From positions 1 to 41,752 of the forward strand of contig JAHDQS010000030.1 in the NCBI GenBank assembly GCA_018433675.1: DNA of 41,752 bases, given 5' to 3'. The translations under genes were made by a program, and so were the position numbers. The DNA comes from Clostridia bacterium (lineage in GTDB: Bacteria; Bacillota; Peptococcia; DRI-13; SM3-B62). Of this stretch, positions 33,887-41,752 are shown piece by piece; the stretch's first letter is position 1; each line of letters starts with the position of its first letter. The notes beneath the pieces were generated by a model. That model saw only the letters and a program-made list of their open reading frames with translations. It did no database searches and was not told the DNA's origin.

Positions 33887-34129
33887 ATGAAAGAAAAGCT
33901 AATACCTTTGCATATGCTATCCCCGGGCAGTTTTGGGAGAGTGACCCAACTAACAGCTCGCGACAACTCCAGAAGAAGGATGCTTGATCTGGGTTTCATT
34001 AACAACACAATAGTAGAAGCATTGCAAAAAAGCCCTTCCGGTGATCCTACCGCGTACCAGGTTAGGGGAGCAGTAATTGCTCTTCGCTCGGAAGAGGCCT
34101 CCAATATTTTGGTCGAGTGTTTTTCTTAG
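33887..34129 (+). CDS. feoA: FeoA-domain iron transport protein
   Basis: 80 residues with the SH3-like FeoA fold: PLHMLSPGSFGRVTQLTARD, RRRMLDLGFINNTIVEAL and YQVRGAVIALRSEEASNIL. The ATG at 33887 has GGGAGG nine bases upstream; the frame is open for 111 more codons upstream, but those run through the hairpin repeat and the previous gene's end. FeoA assists FeoB in ferrous iron uptake. feoB begins 16 bases after its stop. Confidence 0.92.
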   Translation: MKEKLIPLHMLSPGSFGRVTQLTARDNSRRRMLDLGFINNTIVEALQKSPSGDPTAYQVRGAVIALRSEEASNILVECFS

Positions 34130-34145
34130 GAGGGTGGGCAAGGAG

Positions 34146-36239
34146 ATGTTTGAAGTTAAGCTTGACTCACCCTATGACCTTGTCATCGCTTTAGCCGGGA
34201 ATCCTAATACGGGGAAAAGCACAGTTTTTAACAGCTTAACGGGATTAAAGCAGCATACGGGAAATTGGCCGGGCAAAACAGTTACTAATGCCCAGGGGAA
34301 ATATCGACATAAAGGCAGAAGCTTTGTACTTGTTGATTTGCCGGGAACCTATTCCTTATTTGCAAGCTCCGTTGAAGAAGAAGTGGCCCGTGATTTTATC
34401 TGTTTTGGCAGACCTCATGCCACAGTGGTGGTCTTAGACGCCACCTGTCTGGAAAGAAATCTTAACCTGGCTTTACAGATAATTGAAATAACCGATAAGG
34501 TTGTGGTCTGTGTCAATCTGATGGATGAGGCGAAAAGAAAGAAAATTAATATAGACCTGGCAGGGCTTTCAGCAAAACTTGGGGTGCCGGTGATAGGAAC
34601 TAATGCCAGAGACGGAACAGGTCTTGCCGATTTAAAAGATGCTGTCTTTAAAGTAGCTACAGGAGAAATAATCGTTGATCCCATGAGAGTTGAATATGAC
34701 AGGAATGTGGAAAGGGCGGTAGAGATCCTAGAACCAATAGTGAAAGAATCGGTAAACGGGGAGATAAGTTCCCGTTGGCTCTCCTTGCGCCTTTTGGACG
34801 GAGATAGAACCCTATTAAAATCATTAGACCATTATCTGGGTTTTGAGCCGAATAAAAAAGAAAGACTATCAGAAATACTGGTTTCCGTCAGAGATGTAAT
34901 AAACTTCGAGGACATCAGGACCAAAGACCGTTTAGTCGAAAGTATTGTTAAGCTGGCAGAAGATATCTGTGCTGAGACAGTAACCTATGAAACCAAACAG
35001 CATAACGCCCTGGACAGAAAGATAGATAGTATCCTTACTTCCAAAGCTTTCGGCATTCCCATTATGCTGGTACTGCTGGGTATGGTTTTCTGGATTACGG
35101 TTGAAGGAGCCAATGTGCCTTCAGCTATGCTGGCAAGGGGTTTTAATTATCTGGAAGAACAGCTTACAGCATTATTTATGGCTTGGGATTCTCCTGCCTG
35201 GCTCCATGGTATTCTCGTGCTCGGAATTTATAAAACCCTGGCCTGGGTAGTTTCCGTAATGCTACCCCCTATGGCTATTTTCTTTCCGCTATTCACTTTG
35301 CTGGAGGATCTGGGTTATTTACCGAGGGTGGCTTTCAATTTGGATAGTTTCTTCAAACGGGCTTGTGCCCACGGCAAACAGGTTTTGACCATGTGTATGG
35401 GATTTGGTTGTAATGCCGCCGGTGTTATTGCCTGCCGCATTATTGATTCTCCCCGTGAGCGTCTGATTGCAATAATCACAAATAATTTTGTGCCCTGTAA
35501 CGGACGTTTCCCCACCTTAATAGCCATTGCTTCCATTTTTATCGCTTATAATATGGGGGGATTTAAAAGCATCGGAACTGTTCTAAGCGTCCTGTTCGTA
35601 GTTGTATTGGGGGTTGTCCTTACCTTGGTAATCTCCAGAATCCTTTCCAAAACAGTTTTGAAAGGTCTGCCATCTTCATTTACCCTGGAACTTCCGCCCT
35701 ACAGAAAGCCTCAGGTGGGCAGGATCATTGTGCGTTCGATTTTTGACCGTACGCTCTTTGTCCTGGGTCGAGCGGTAGTGGTAGCAGCCCCTGTCGGAGC
35801 GGTTATTTGGATAATGGCAAACGTTACGATCGGTGATTCGAGTATTCTTAATCATTGTGCAAGTTTTCTTGATCCTTTTGCCCACTTATTGGGGCTGGAC
35901 GGTTTTATCCTGATGGCTTTTATCCTCGGACTGCCGGCCAATGAAATTGTAATCCCCATCTTGATTATGAGCTACATGTCTCAAGGAGTGATGTTAGAGC
36001 TGGAATCCCTTGAGTCTATGCGACAGCTATTCGTCGAAAATGGCTGGACTTGGCTTACCGCTGTTTGCACCATGCTCTTTGTACTAAACCATTGGCCTTG
36101 TGCAACAACGCTTTTGACCATTCGGAAGGAAACCCAAAGCCTTAAATGGACCGTTATATCATTTCTGGTTCCTACCATAACAGGTGTCATCATCTGCTGC
36201 ACCGTGGCACAGCTTGCCTCTCTGCTGGGTTTGGTTTGA
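34146..36239 (+). CDS. feoB: Ferrous iron transporter FeoB
   Basis: 697 residues. The N-terminal GTPase has G1 GNPNTGKST (18-26), G3 DLPGTYS and G4 NLMDEA, followed by a helical spacer domain. The membrane part has two Gate motifs, FPLFTLLEDLGYLPRVAFNL and later LPANEIVIPILIMSYMSQ, and the Cys-containing MCMGFGCNAAGVIACRII typical of Fe(II) transport. The start is the ATG at 34146 (AGGAGG 11 bases upstream); a longer frame would overlap feoA. No feoC was found. The DtxR/MntR-like gene follows after 59 bases in the same direction, forming feoA-feoB-regulator. Confidence 0.96.
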   Translation: MFEVKLDSPYDLVIALAGNPNTGKSTVFNSLTGLKQHTGNWPGKTVTNAQGKYRHKGRSFVLVDLPGTYSLFASSVEEEVARDFICFGRPHATVVVLDATCLERNLNLALQIIEITDKVVVCVNLMDEAKRKKINIDLAGLSAKLGVPVIGTNARDGTGLADLKDAVFKVATGEIIVDPMRVEYDRNVERAVEILEPIVKESVNGEISSRWLSLRLLDGDRTLLKSLDHYLGFEPNKKERLSEILVSVRDVINFEDIRTKDRLVESIVKLAEDICAETVTYETKQHNALDRKIDSILTSKAFGIPIMLVLLGMVFWITVEGANVPSAMLARGFNYLEEQLTALFMAWDSPAWLHGILVLGIYKTLAWVVSVMLPPMAIFFPLFTLLEDLGYLPRVAFNLDSFFKRACAHGKQVLTMCMGFGCNAAGVIACRIIDSPRERLIAIITNNFVPCNGRFPTLIAIASIFIAYNMGGFKSIGTVLSVLFVVVLGVVLTLVISRILSKTVLKGLPSSFTLELPPYRKPQVGRIIVRSIFDRTLFVLGRAVVVAAPVGAVIWIMANVTIGDSSILNHCASFLDPFAHLLGLDGFILMAFILGLPANEIVIPILIMSYMSQGVMLELESLESMRQLFVENGWTWLTAVCTMLFVLNHWPCATTLLTIRKETQSLKWTVISFLVPTITGVIICCTVAQLASLLGLV

Positions 36240-36298
36240 TACTATGTCATATAAATGACCGGGGGTAATAGAATTAGGTACAGGATGGGGGGATGAAC

Positions 36299-36781
36299 AT
36301 GGTTTCTCAAGACAGAAAGTTTTATACGGTTCGTGGTTACTCATTGCAGAGCCAAGATGAGGATATTCTTACACCCAGTATGGAAGATTATCTGGAAATG
36401 GCTTACCGTTTGGGAAAGGCTAAAGGGTATACCCGGATTAGTGATCTGGCCGAAGCATTAAACGTTCAACCTCCATCTGCCAGTAAAATGGTGCAAAAGC
36501 TTGCGGAAATGGGTTATTTAAACTACGAAAGATACGGGGTTGTTGAATTTACCGAGAGAGGACGGAAAAGCGGTGAGTATTTACTTAAACGTCACGAAAC
36601 AATCGAGAAGTTTCTGACAATGATCGGTGTCGTCACTAATACGCTGGAAGATACGGAGAAAATCGAGCATAATATCAGCGAGGAATCCTATAAGCATATA
36701 ACTCTGTTTTTGCAATTCATGCAGAAAAAACAGAGTTGGCTAGAAGAGTATAAGGTTTTTTTAGCTGAAAAAGCAAAATAA
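36299..36781 (+). CDS. DtxR/MntR-family metal-dependent regulator
   Basis: 160 residues from the ATG at 36299, six bases after GGGGGG; an earlier ATG at 36293 directly abuts that site. The winged helix (MEDYLEMAYRLGKAKGYTRI, PPSASKMVQKLAEMGYLNYE) and dimer domain are present; the C-terminal SH3-like domain of DtxR is absent, as in MntR. By alignment with B. subtilis MntR from memory, the metal ligands are D30, E33, H99, E120, E123 and H124, all conserved. Aspartate at the first position is the manganese-type residue, whereas iron-type DtxR has Met there. The location after feoAB nonetheless suggests control of iron uptake. A 20-residue polar N-terminal extension precedes the fold. Confidence 0.88.
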   Translation: MVSQDRKFYTVRGYSLQSQDEDILTPSMEDYLEMAYRLGKAKGYTRISDLAEALNVQPPSASKMVQKLAEMGYLNYERYGVVEFTERGRKSGEYLLKRHETIEKFLTMIGVVTNTLEDTEKIEHNISEESYKHITLFLQFMQKKQSWLEEYKVFLAEKAK

Positions 36782-36830
36782 CTAAGAAGCTGACTCATAC
36801 ACAACCATTTTCCTTGTATTATCGGAATGA

Positions 36831-36881
36831 CCCCTTGCATTTATAGCATAGGGGGGTATACTATAAATGCAAGGGGGGTAT
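36831..36881. promoter_or_regulatory. csoR-copA promoter/operator with 16-bp inverted repeat
   Basis: CCCCTTGCATTTATAG (36831-36846) and CTATAAATGCAAGGGG (36861-36876) form a perfect inverted repeat with a 14-base centre. The G-tract motif GGGGGGTAT occurs at 36851-36859 and 36873-36881, as expected for CsoR-type sites rich in G/C tracts. TTGCAT (36836-36841) and TACTAT (36859-36864) with 17 bases between could be the promoter. The second G-tract also serves as the csoR ribosome site, so repressor binding would block both. Confidence 0.7.
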
Positions 36882-36885
36882 GGAA

Positions 36886-37188
36886 ATGGATTACCAAGGT
36901 AAAGGTAAAAGAAGTTGGGATGATGAAAAAGCGGCCCAAGAGCTAAGTGTCCGTTTGAACCGGATTGAAGGGCAAGTAAGGGGAATAAAAAAAATGATAG
37001 AGGAAGGAGTTTACTGCGATAATGTCTTGAATCAAATCGCTTCGGCCCAGTCGGCCTTAAACGGCGTTGCCAAACTACTTCTGGAGAAACACATGAAGTC
37101 TTGCATCAAGGGTCAACTGCAGGCCGGCGACGACGAAGTTATAGATGAATTGACGAAGACAGTATTCAGATTAATAAACAGAGGCTAG
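36886..37188 (+). CDS. csoR: Copper-sensing repressor CsoR
   Basis: 100 residues from the ATG at 36886 (GGGGGG eight bases upstream); a preceding in-frame ATG at 36880 overlaps the ribosome site. The all-helical DUF156 fold shows [20 protein letters not shown] and [19 protein letters not shown]. The Cu(I) ligands are C44, H69 and C73, the C-H-C set of copper sensors (RcnR-type nickel sensors have an extra N-terminal His). As apo-protein it represses; copper releases it. copA starts 16 bases downstream, and the operator lies directly upstream. The pair forms a self-regulated copper export operon. Confidence 0.95.
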   Translation: MDYQGKGKRSWDDEKAAQELSVRLNRIEGQVRGIKKMIEEGVYCDNVLNQIASAQSALNGVAKLLLEKHMKSCIKGQLQAGDDEVIDELTKTVFRLINRG

Positions 37189-37204
37189 AGAAGAGAGGTG
37201 TACT

Positions 37205-39598
37205 ATGTTGGAAAAAACTTATGAGCTGAAATTAACACTTCCCATTTCCGGCATGTCGTGCGCCGCTTGCTCGGCCAGGGTAGAAAAAGGACTGCGTCGC
37301 CTGGTTGGGGTTTTGTCAGCGGACGTCAACCTGGCGTTGGAAAAAGCGACGATCAGTTATAACCCGCAGCAAATCACGCCTGACAACTTTGTTAATCAAA
37401 TAAGGGAGATGGGTTATGATGTCAGGGCAGAAACTATGAAACTGCTGGTTACGGGAATGTCCTGTGCGGCTTGCTCCGGAAGGGTTGAGAAGCAACTCGG
37501 TTCCTTATCCGGTGTGAAGGAAGCAGTTGTTAACCTGGCTACCGGTGAGGCCAGGATAAAATATATTCCCGGTTTAATTTCCATCCGGGAAATGCGCAAA
37601 ATGATAGAAGACCTTGGTTATGGGACTCATTTAACAGAGGATCTGTCAGTTACCGAAAAAAATGAAGCTCAGCGCCAAGAATTGCGGATAAAAACAATCA
37701 GGTTTGTCGGGGCTGCTCTTTTATCCCTGCCTTTTTTAGGGATGATGCTGGACATGCTGTTCGGTTGGAGGCAATATACGTTGGGGCCTTGGGTGCAACT
37801 GCTTTTGGCCACGCCGATTCAGTTTGGAGCCGGTTGGCAGTTTTACCGCGGAGCCTATCATGCGCTGAAAACCGGCGGGGCCAACATGGATGTCCTGGTA
37901 GCGCTGGGTACTTCGATGGCTTATTTTTACAGCCTAATATCTTTGTTGGCCGGCTGGGGACACTACTATTTTGAATCATCGGCCATACTTATTACATTAA
38001 TCCTCTTGGGAAAACTCCTGGAAACCATAGCGAAAGGGAAAACCTCCGAAGCCATCAAAAAACTGATGGGGTTGCAGGCCAAAACTGCTCGTATTCTGAG
38101 GGCTGGAGGGGAAGAGGATGTTCCCATTGCTGAGGTTCAAGTGGGGGACATCGTTCTGGTACGACCGGGTGAGCGGATTCCGGTAGACGGCATAATCCTG
38201 GAGGGTCATTCGTTTGTTGATGAATCAATGCTTACCGGGGAAAGCCTGCCTGTGGAAAAACAACCGGGAGATAAAGTGGTGGGAGCTTCAGTCAACCACC
38301 AAGGCAGCCTTACTTTTAGAACAGAAAAAGTGGGGGGCGATACCGTCCTGGCTCAAATCATTCGCTTGGTGGAAGAGGCCCAGGGATCCAAGGCCCCTGT
38401 CCAGCGTCTGGCCGATAAGGTTGCCGGGATCTTTGTACCGGCTGTCATGGCTGTTGCCCTGGTAACCTTTATAGTTTGGTACCTAAACGGCGCGGGATTT
38501 AGCGATTCTTTAATGCATATGGTCACGGTGCTGGTTGTTGCCTGCCCTTGCGCCTTGGGATTGGCCACACCTACGGCTATTATGGTAGGAACAGGGGTGG
38601 GTGCCGAAAAAGGCATTCTCATCAGGGGTGGCGAGTATCTGGAATTGGCAGGCAAAATAGACACCGTCGTTTTGGATAAAACAGGAACCCTTACTAAGGG
38701 CATACCTGCTGTGACGGATCTTTATACCTTGCCTTTCTTTGAGGAAAAAGAATTGCTGGGGATAATCGCCTCGGCAGAGAAAAAATCGGAACATCCTCTG
38801 GGGAGGGCTATTGTCCGGCGGGCCGAAGAAGTCGGAGCACCTTTAAGGGAAATAGGCATATTTCAAGCTATACCGGGACAAGGGATTTATTTTAAGATGG
38901 GGGATGAAACATGGTATATCGGTAATGAGGCTTTGGCCGGGTCCCAAAAAATAGATATATCAGCGGTAGCGGAGCAAAAGAATCGTTGGGAAAAAGAAGG
39001 GAAAACCGTGATGCTAGTCATGACGGATAAAAAAGTGGCGGGATTAATAGCGGTGGCGGATACCATTAAAGAGCATGCCGCTTCTGCAATTGCTCAGCTT
39101 AGGCAAACGGGATTGGATATTTATATGTTAACGGGGGATCAGCGGCAAACGGCCGAAACTATAGCGCGGCAAGCGGGTATTGAAAAGGTCATTGCCGAAG
39201 TCCTGCCTGAGAATAAGGCTCGCGAAATCCAAAAGCTTAAAGATGCGGGCAAGATAGTAGCTATGGTGGGTGATGGGATTAACGATGCCCCGGCTTTGGC
39301 TGTGGCTCATGTAGGTATGGCGATGGGCAGTGGAACGGATATAGCCAAAGAGAGTGCTCCCCTTATTCTTACCCGTTCGGATATACAGGCTGTTGCTTCC
39401 GCTATTCGCCTTTCGCGCCAGACATTGCGCAAAATCAAACAGAATTTGTTTTGGGCTTTTGTATATAATCTTGTTTGTATTCCCTTGGCGGTGTTTGGTA
39501 TTTTCACACCCATCATGGGAGGAACGGCCATGGCTTTCAGTTCGGTATCGGTGGTGACTAACTCCTTGCTGTTAAGGCGCTATAATCCGGACAATTAA
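37205..39598 (+). CDS. copA: Copper-exporting P1B-type ATPase CopA
   Basis: 797 residues. Two N-terminal heavy-metal domains each carry GMSCAAC (residues 16-22 and about 88-94). Eight membrane helices are visible. The metal channel motif is [15 protein letters not shown] (CPC at about 446-448), with N and S residues in the last helices ([26 protein letters not shown]) as in Cu(I)-transporting P1B-1 pumps. The catalytic motifs are [13 protein letters not shown] (Asp near 490), SEHPLG, MLTGDQ and [10 protein letters not shown]. It pumps Cu(I) out of the cytoplasm. GAGAGGTG precedes the ATG. The whole sequence looks intact. No separate copZ chaperone gene is nearby. Confidence 0.97.
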   Translation: MLEKTYELKLTLPISGMSCAACSARVEKGLRRLVGVLSADVNLALEKATISYNPQQITPDNFVNQIREMGYDVRAETMKLLVTGMSCAACSGRVEKQLGSLSGVKEAVVNLATGEARIKYIPGLISIREMRKMIEDLGYGTHLTEDLSVTEKNEAQRQELRIKTIRFVGAALLSLPFLGMMLDMLFGWRQYTLGPWVQLLLATPIQFGAGWQFYRGAYHALKTGGANMDVLVALGTSMAYFYSLISLLAGWGHYYFESSAILITLILLGKLLETIAKGKTSEAIKKLMGLQAKTARILRAGGEEDVPIAEVQVGDIVLVRPGERIPVDGIILEGHSFVDESMLTGESLPVEKQPGDKVVGASVNHQGSLTFRTEKVGGDTVLAQIIRLVEEAQGSKAPVQRLADKVAGIFVPAVMAVALVTFIVWYLNGAGFSDSLMHMVTVLVVACPCALGLATPTAIMVGTGVGAEKGILIRGGEYLELAGKIDTVVLDKTGTLTKGIPAVTDLYTLPFFEEKELLGIIASAEKKSEHPLGRAIVRRAEEVGAPLREIGIFQAIPGQGIYFKMGDETWYIGNEALAGSQKIDISAVAEQKNRWEKEGKTVMLVMTDKKVAGLIAVADTIKEHAASAIAQLRQTGLDIYMLTGDQRQTAETIARQAGIEKVIAEVLPENKAREIQKLKDAGKIVAMVGDGINDAPALAVAHVGMAMGSGTDIAKESAPLILTRSDIQAVASAIRLSRQTLRKIKQNLFWAFVYNLVCIPLAVFGIFTPIMGGTAMAFSSVSVVTNSLLLRRYNPDN

Positions 39599-39635
39599 AG
39601 GTAGTAGCATTGATTTAGAATATTTGGTCTTGACA

Positions 39636-39683
39636 TTGATTGTTTTGTAAAAACACCGTATAATCATAGCATAAAACTATGCT
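39636..39683 (+). promoter_or_regulatory. Promoter and dyad upstream of the second lysR gene
   Basis: TTGATT (39636-39641), 17 bases, TATAAT (39659-39664). Just downstream lies the dyad AGCATA-AAAC-TATGCT (39668-39683), covering the probable transcription start and 12 bases before the LysR start. Consistent with autorepression by the gene product. Confidence 0.6.
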
Positions 39684-39695
39684 TGAGGTAATGAG

Positions 39696-40616
39696 ATGAC
39701 ACTCCAACAACTGAAATACATCATCAAAATAGTTGAATGCGGTTCAATTACTGAAGCCGCTAAACAGCTTTTTATCACACAACCCAGTCTTTCCACGGCA
39801 GTTAAGGAGCTTGAAAAAGAACTGGGAATAGAGATTTTTTACCGCACAAACAAAGGCATATCATTATCTCTTGATGGTACTGAGTTCCTAGCATACGCAC
39901 GTCAAATTATAGAACAGGCAGAACTGATGGAACGGCGTTATATGGGGAAAAAGCCTTCAAAACAGCTTTGTTCAATTTCCACCCAACACTACGCTTTTGC
40001 TGTCAATGCTTTTGTTGAATTACTTTTAGGCTTGGATGTAGATGAGTACGAGTTTACACTTCGTGAGACAAGAACATATGAGATTATCGAAGATGTTAAA
40101 AATTTACGCAGTGAAATCGGCATCATATATTTCAGTGATTTCAACGAAAAGGTTCTTAATAAATTGCTAAAAGAAAACCACTTAGTATTCAATCTTCTTT
40201 TTGAAGCCGATCCGCATGTTTTTATCAGTTCAAAGCATCCCCTGGCCGAGAACACATCAGTTACTCTTGCAGATTTGGAGAATTACCCTTTTCTTGCCTT
40301 TGAACAAGGTGAGTATAATTCTTTTTATTTTTCGGAAGAAATTCTTAGCACTGTTCCTCGCAAGAAAACAATTCATGTCAGTGATCGTGCCACACTCTTT
40401 AATTTATTAATTGGCTTAAACGGATACACTATCTGCTCGGGAGTTTTGAGTAGCGACCTCAACGGAGACAATATTATTTCCGTGCCGCTGATAACAGATG
40501 AACGAATGCGTATTGGCTGGATTGCAAACGAAAAAACTCACCTGAGTTTACTGGCTCTTGATTATATTTCGAAGTTGAAACGACTGATTTCCGAATATGG
40601 ATATAATGTACATTAA
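39696..40616 (+). CDS. LysR-family transcriptional regulator
   Basis: 306 residues; TTGAGGTAATG lies before the ATG. The N-terminal winged helix is typical (MTLQQLKYIIKIVECGSITE, AAKQLFITQPSLSTAVKELE, LGIEIFYRTNKGISLSLDG), with an effector domain from about residue 95. Its target is not obvious: the next gene on the same strand is a Phd-Uma2 fusion with its own promoter and operator, and copA is upstream with its own regulator. LysR proteins with this N-terminus often control sulfur or cyanate-type genes, but no such gene lies in the window. Confidence 0.9.
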   Translation: MTLQQLKYIIKIVECGSITEAAKQLFITQPSLSTAVKELEKELGIEIFYRTNKGISLSLDGTEFLAYARQIIEQAELMERRYMGKKPSKQLCSISTQHYAFAVNAFVELLLGLDVDEYEFTLRETRTYEIIEDVKNLRSEIGIIYFSDFNEKVLNKLLKENHLVFNLLFEADPHVFISSKHPLAENTSVTLADLENYPFLAFEQGEYNSFYFSEEILSTVPRKKTIHVSDRATLFNLLIGLNGYTICSGVLSSDLNGDNIISVPLITDERMRIGWIANEKTHLSLLALDYISKLKRLISEYGYNVH

Positions 40617-40819
40617 ATGGTATGAAACAAGCAGCGTGTTTATTGCTTTGTAGATCCGAATACACAACCAAGATATTCTGATATTTCTTCAAAATATCTT
40701 TTATAGTATTTAATAATAGTTTCAATCGAATCAAAGACGATATTATCATCAATTTGATGGCGCTATTTGGAGGACGAAATCAGGCCAATGCAGACGGAGC
40801 ACACCAAATGGAACAACTC

Positions 40820-40848
40820 TTGACATAAGCAGATCCCTTAAGTATACT
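40820..40848 (+). promoter_or_regulatory. Near-consensus promoter of the Phd-Uma2 gene
   Basis: TTGACA (40820-40825), 17-base spacer, TATACT (40843-40848). The palindromes follow at 40851. The region 40617-40819 shows no gene; it contains a short open fragment ending MEQLLT at about 40826 that is not recognisable. Confidence 0.75.
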
Positions 40849-40850
40849 AA

Positions 40851-40877
40851 TTTTAGCTAAAATAAAATATTAGCTAA
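40851..40877. promoter_or_regulatory. Paired palindromic operator TTTTAGCTAAAA / TTAGCTAA
   Basis: TTTTAGCTAAAA at 40851-40862 is a perfect palindrome. A second TTAGCTAA core is at 40870-40877, so the centres are 17 bases apart. The pair covers the likely transcription start and lies just before the GGAGG ribosome site. Phd/YefM antitoxins autoregulate through paired palindromes of this kind, so self-repression by the fusion protein is expected. Confidence 0.7.
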
Positions 40878-40894
40878 AATGGAGGTGAAATTCT

Positions 40895-41614
40895 ATGGAA
40901 ATACCATCAACAGAAGCCCAAAACAATTTTGGTCAGTATTTGAAACTGGCACAGTTTGAAGACATAATAGTGACAAAGAACGGGAAAAGGGCCGTAGTCA
41001 TTAAAAAATATCAAGATACAATTAAAAACTGTTTTAATGTGGCAGAAGAGGCCGAAAACTATGACTGGAAGAACGAGAGGATATCCTATCAGGATTTCCT
41101 GAAGCTTTCTGAAGAGAGTGAGAATCGCTATGAGTATATCGATGGGGAAGTATACCTGCTGGCCTCCCCGTCATATGACCATCAAAACATTATCTTGGAA
41201 CTGGTCAATATGTTCTACAACTGGTTTAAAGGGAAGAAATGCAGGCCGCTGACCGCGCCTTTTGATGTGACGCTGACTAAAAATAACGAGAAAAATGTTG
41301 TACAACCGGATATCATTGTGATTTGCGATACTGAGAATATCAATGAAAAGGGCAGATACACAGGTATACCCACCTTAGTGGTCGAAGTCTTATCTGAATC
41401 GACACAAAAAAAGGACATGCTGAAAAAGCTGAATCTCTATTTATGCAGCGGAATCAAAGAGTATTGGATCGTTAACCCATGGCGTAAAGAGGTGTATACA
41501 TACTGTTTCGCTGAGCAGGATATTAAAGAACACCGTGTTTACAAAAAAGCAGAGACTGTGGAATCTATGACCTTTGAAGGTTTGGAGATTTCACTGGAAC
41601 AGATATTTTCGTAA
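40895..41614 (+). CDS. Phd/YefM antitoxin domain fused to Uma2-family nuclease-like domain
   Basis: 239 residues; GGAGGTG lies before the ATG. Residues 1-45 are a Phd/YefM-type DNA-binding and dimerisation module (EAQNNFGQYLKLAQFEDIIV, TKNGKRAVVIKKY). A linker (46-62) leads to a Uma2 (DUF820) domain of the PD-(D/E)XK nuclease superfamily at 65-239: RYEYIDGEVYLLASPSYDHQ, QPDIIVICD with D139, TLVVEVLSEST with E164, then KLNLYLCSGIKEYWIVNP. The acidic residues of the active site are therefore present. Uma2 proteins are abundant in cyanobacteria and some Firmicutes, with no settled role. Joining an antitoxin-like domain to a nuclease-like domain in one chain suggests a self-controlled protein or a DNA-targeted nuclease. 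No separate toxin gene is adjacent. Confidence 0.82.
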   Translation: MEIPSTEAQNNFGQYLKLAQFEDIIVTKNGKRAVVIKKYQDTIKNCFNVAEEAENYDWKNERISYQDFLKLSEESENRYEYIDGEVYLLASPSYDHQNIILELVNMFYNWFKGKKCRPLTAPFDVTLTKNNEKNVVQPDIIVICDTENINEKGRYTGIPTLVVEVLSESTQKKDMLKKLNLYLCSGIKEYWIVNPWRKEVYTYCFAEQDIKEHRVYKKAETVESMTFEGLEISLEQIFS

Positions 41615-41752
41615 TCGGGTAGGAGGCTACCCATTACTTGAGTAGCCGACCTCCCACAGAACCGCACGTACCGTTCGGTATACGGCTCCTCCCAAGTTTA
41701 CACACGAACAGACTCGTAGTAATCGAGAAAATCAAAATATCCAGCCTTCTTA
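41615..41752 (-). mobile_element. Group II intron, 3' end (partial)
   Basis: On the minus strand the sequence contains domain V (41688-41659): GAGCCG and CGGTTC arms around ACC-GAAC-GGT, with the AGC catalytic triad. Domain VI is the stem GGCTAC...GTAGCC (41647-41625). The 3' boundary is at about 41615, immediately after the stop codon of the Phd-Uma2 gene. The intron continues beyond the window. It lies antisense to that gene. Confidence 0.8.
41698..41752 (-). CDS. Group II intron reverse transcriptase/maturase, C-terminal end (partial)
   Basis: The minus-strand frame reads KKAGYFDFLDYYESVRV and then stops (TAA, 41700-41698), the usual end of an intron-encoded reverse transcriptase/maturase (LtrA-like). 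Only 17 codons lie in the window. It sits directly upstream of domain V, the normal layout with the ORF in domain IV. This supports the group II intron call. Confidence 0.7.
   Translation of the reverse strand, partial: KKAGYFDFLDYYESVRV

Noticed and set aside
40617-40826. Possible gene fragment after the second lysR gene (frame ending near MEQLLT)
   Set aside because: About 33 codons, no start or ribosome site, and no family recognised; it may be a relic but cannot be supported.

Overview
The window looks like chromosomal DNA of a low-GC Gram-positive anaerobe of the class Clostridia, possibly Peptococcaceae (Desulfosporosinus/Desulfitobacterium-like) or a relative. This rests on strong AGGAGG-type ribosome sites, A+T-rich intergenic DNA, TRAP uptake genes, a surface protein with a copper-amine-oxidase N-terminal domain and GLUG repeats, LytS/LytTR signalling, and IS66 and group II intron debris. 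The genus is an inference.

Region by region. 1-1630: remnants of insertion sequences (a probable IS66 end, a structured spacer, and a decayed IS66 element with an intact passenger ORF). 1633-9874: an apparently intact uptake and catabolic island. It has a MerR-type regulator fused to a zinc-ribbon/methyltransferase-like domain, a divergent class I amidotransferase-like hydrolase (peptidase C26), a complete TRAP transporter (DctQ-DctM-DctP), an L-2-amino-thiazoline-4-carboxylate-hydrolase-like protein and a group II PLP decarboxylase. 9901-11507: a gene graveyard with a decapitated TetR gene, the C-terminal pieces of an RND pump and of its membrane-fusion protein in swapped order, and a ParA C-terminus. 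11425-13157: an EamA exporter whose C-terminus reads into the ParA relic, and an AraC regulator. 13425-17707: an asd-aspartokinase-hom operon with a divergent LysR gene.

17841-25445: a 1579-residue secreted mosaic protein, divergent from a LytS-type kinase and LytTR regulator. 25471-32110: a PAS-GAF-GGDEF-EAL protein, an unrecognised membrane-anchored toroid-like protein, and a NarL-type two-component system. 32261-33648: a BmrR-like MerR regulator with a probable ATT start, and a TrmO-family protein. 33887-39598: metal homeostasis, namely feoA-feoB-mntR-like followed by csoR-copA with an operator over the csoR ribosome site. 39696-41752: a LysR gene, a Phd antitoxin/Uma2 nuclease-like fusion behind a strong promoter with palindromic operators, and the 3' end of a group II intron inserted antisense right at the fusion gene's stop codon.

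The best candidate for an undescribed system is the 1.6-9.9 kb island. Its gene content suggests import of an acidic or amino-acid-like compound, hydrolysis of an amide or gamma-glutamyl bond and/or a thiazoline ring, and decarboxylation, all under a chimeric MerR regulator. Second is the single-gene Phd-Uma2 fusion. No tRNA, rRNA, CRISPR array or recognisable riboswitch was seen.
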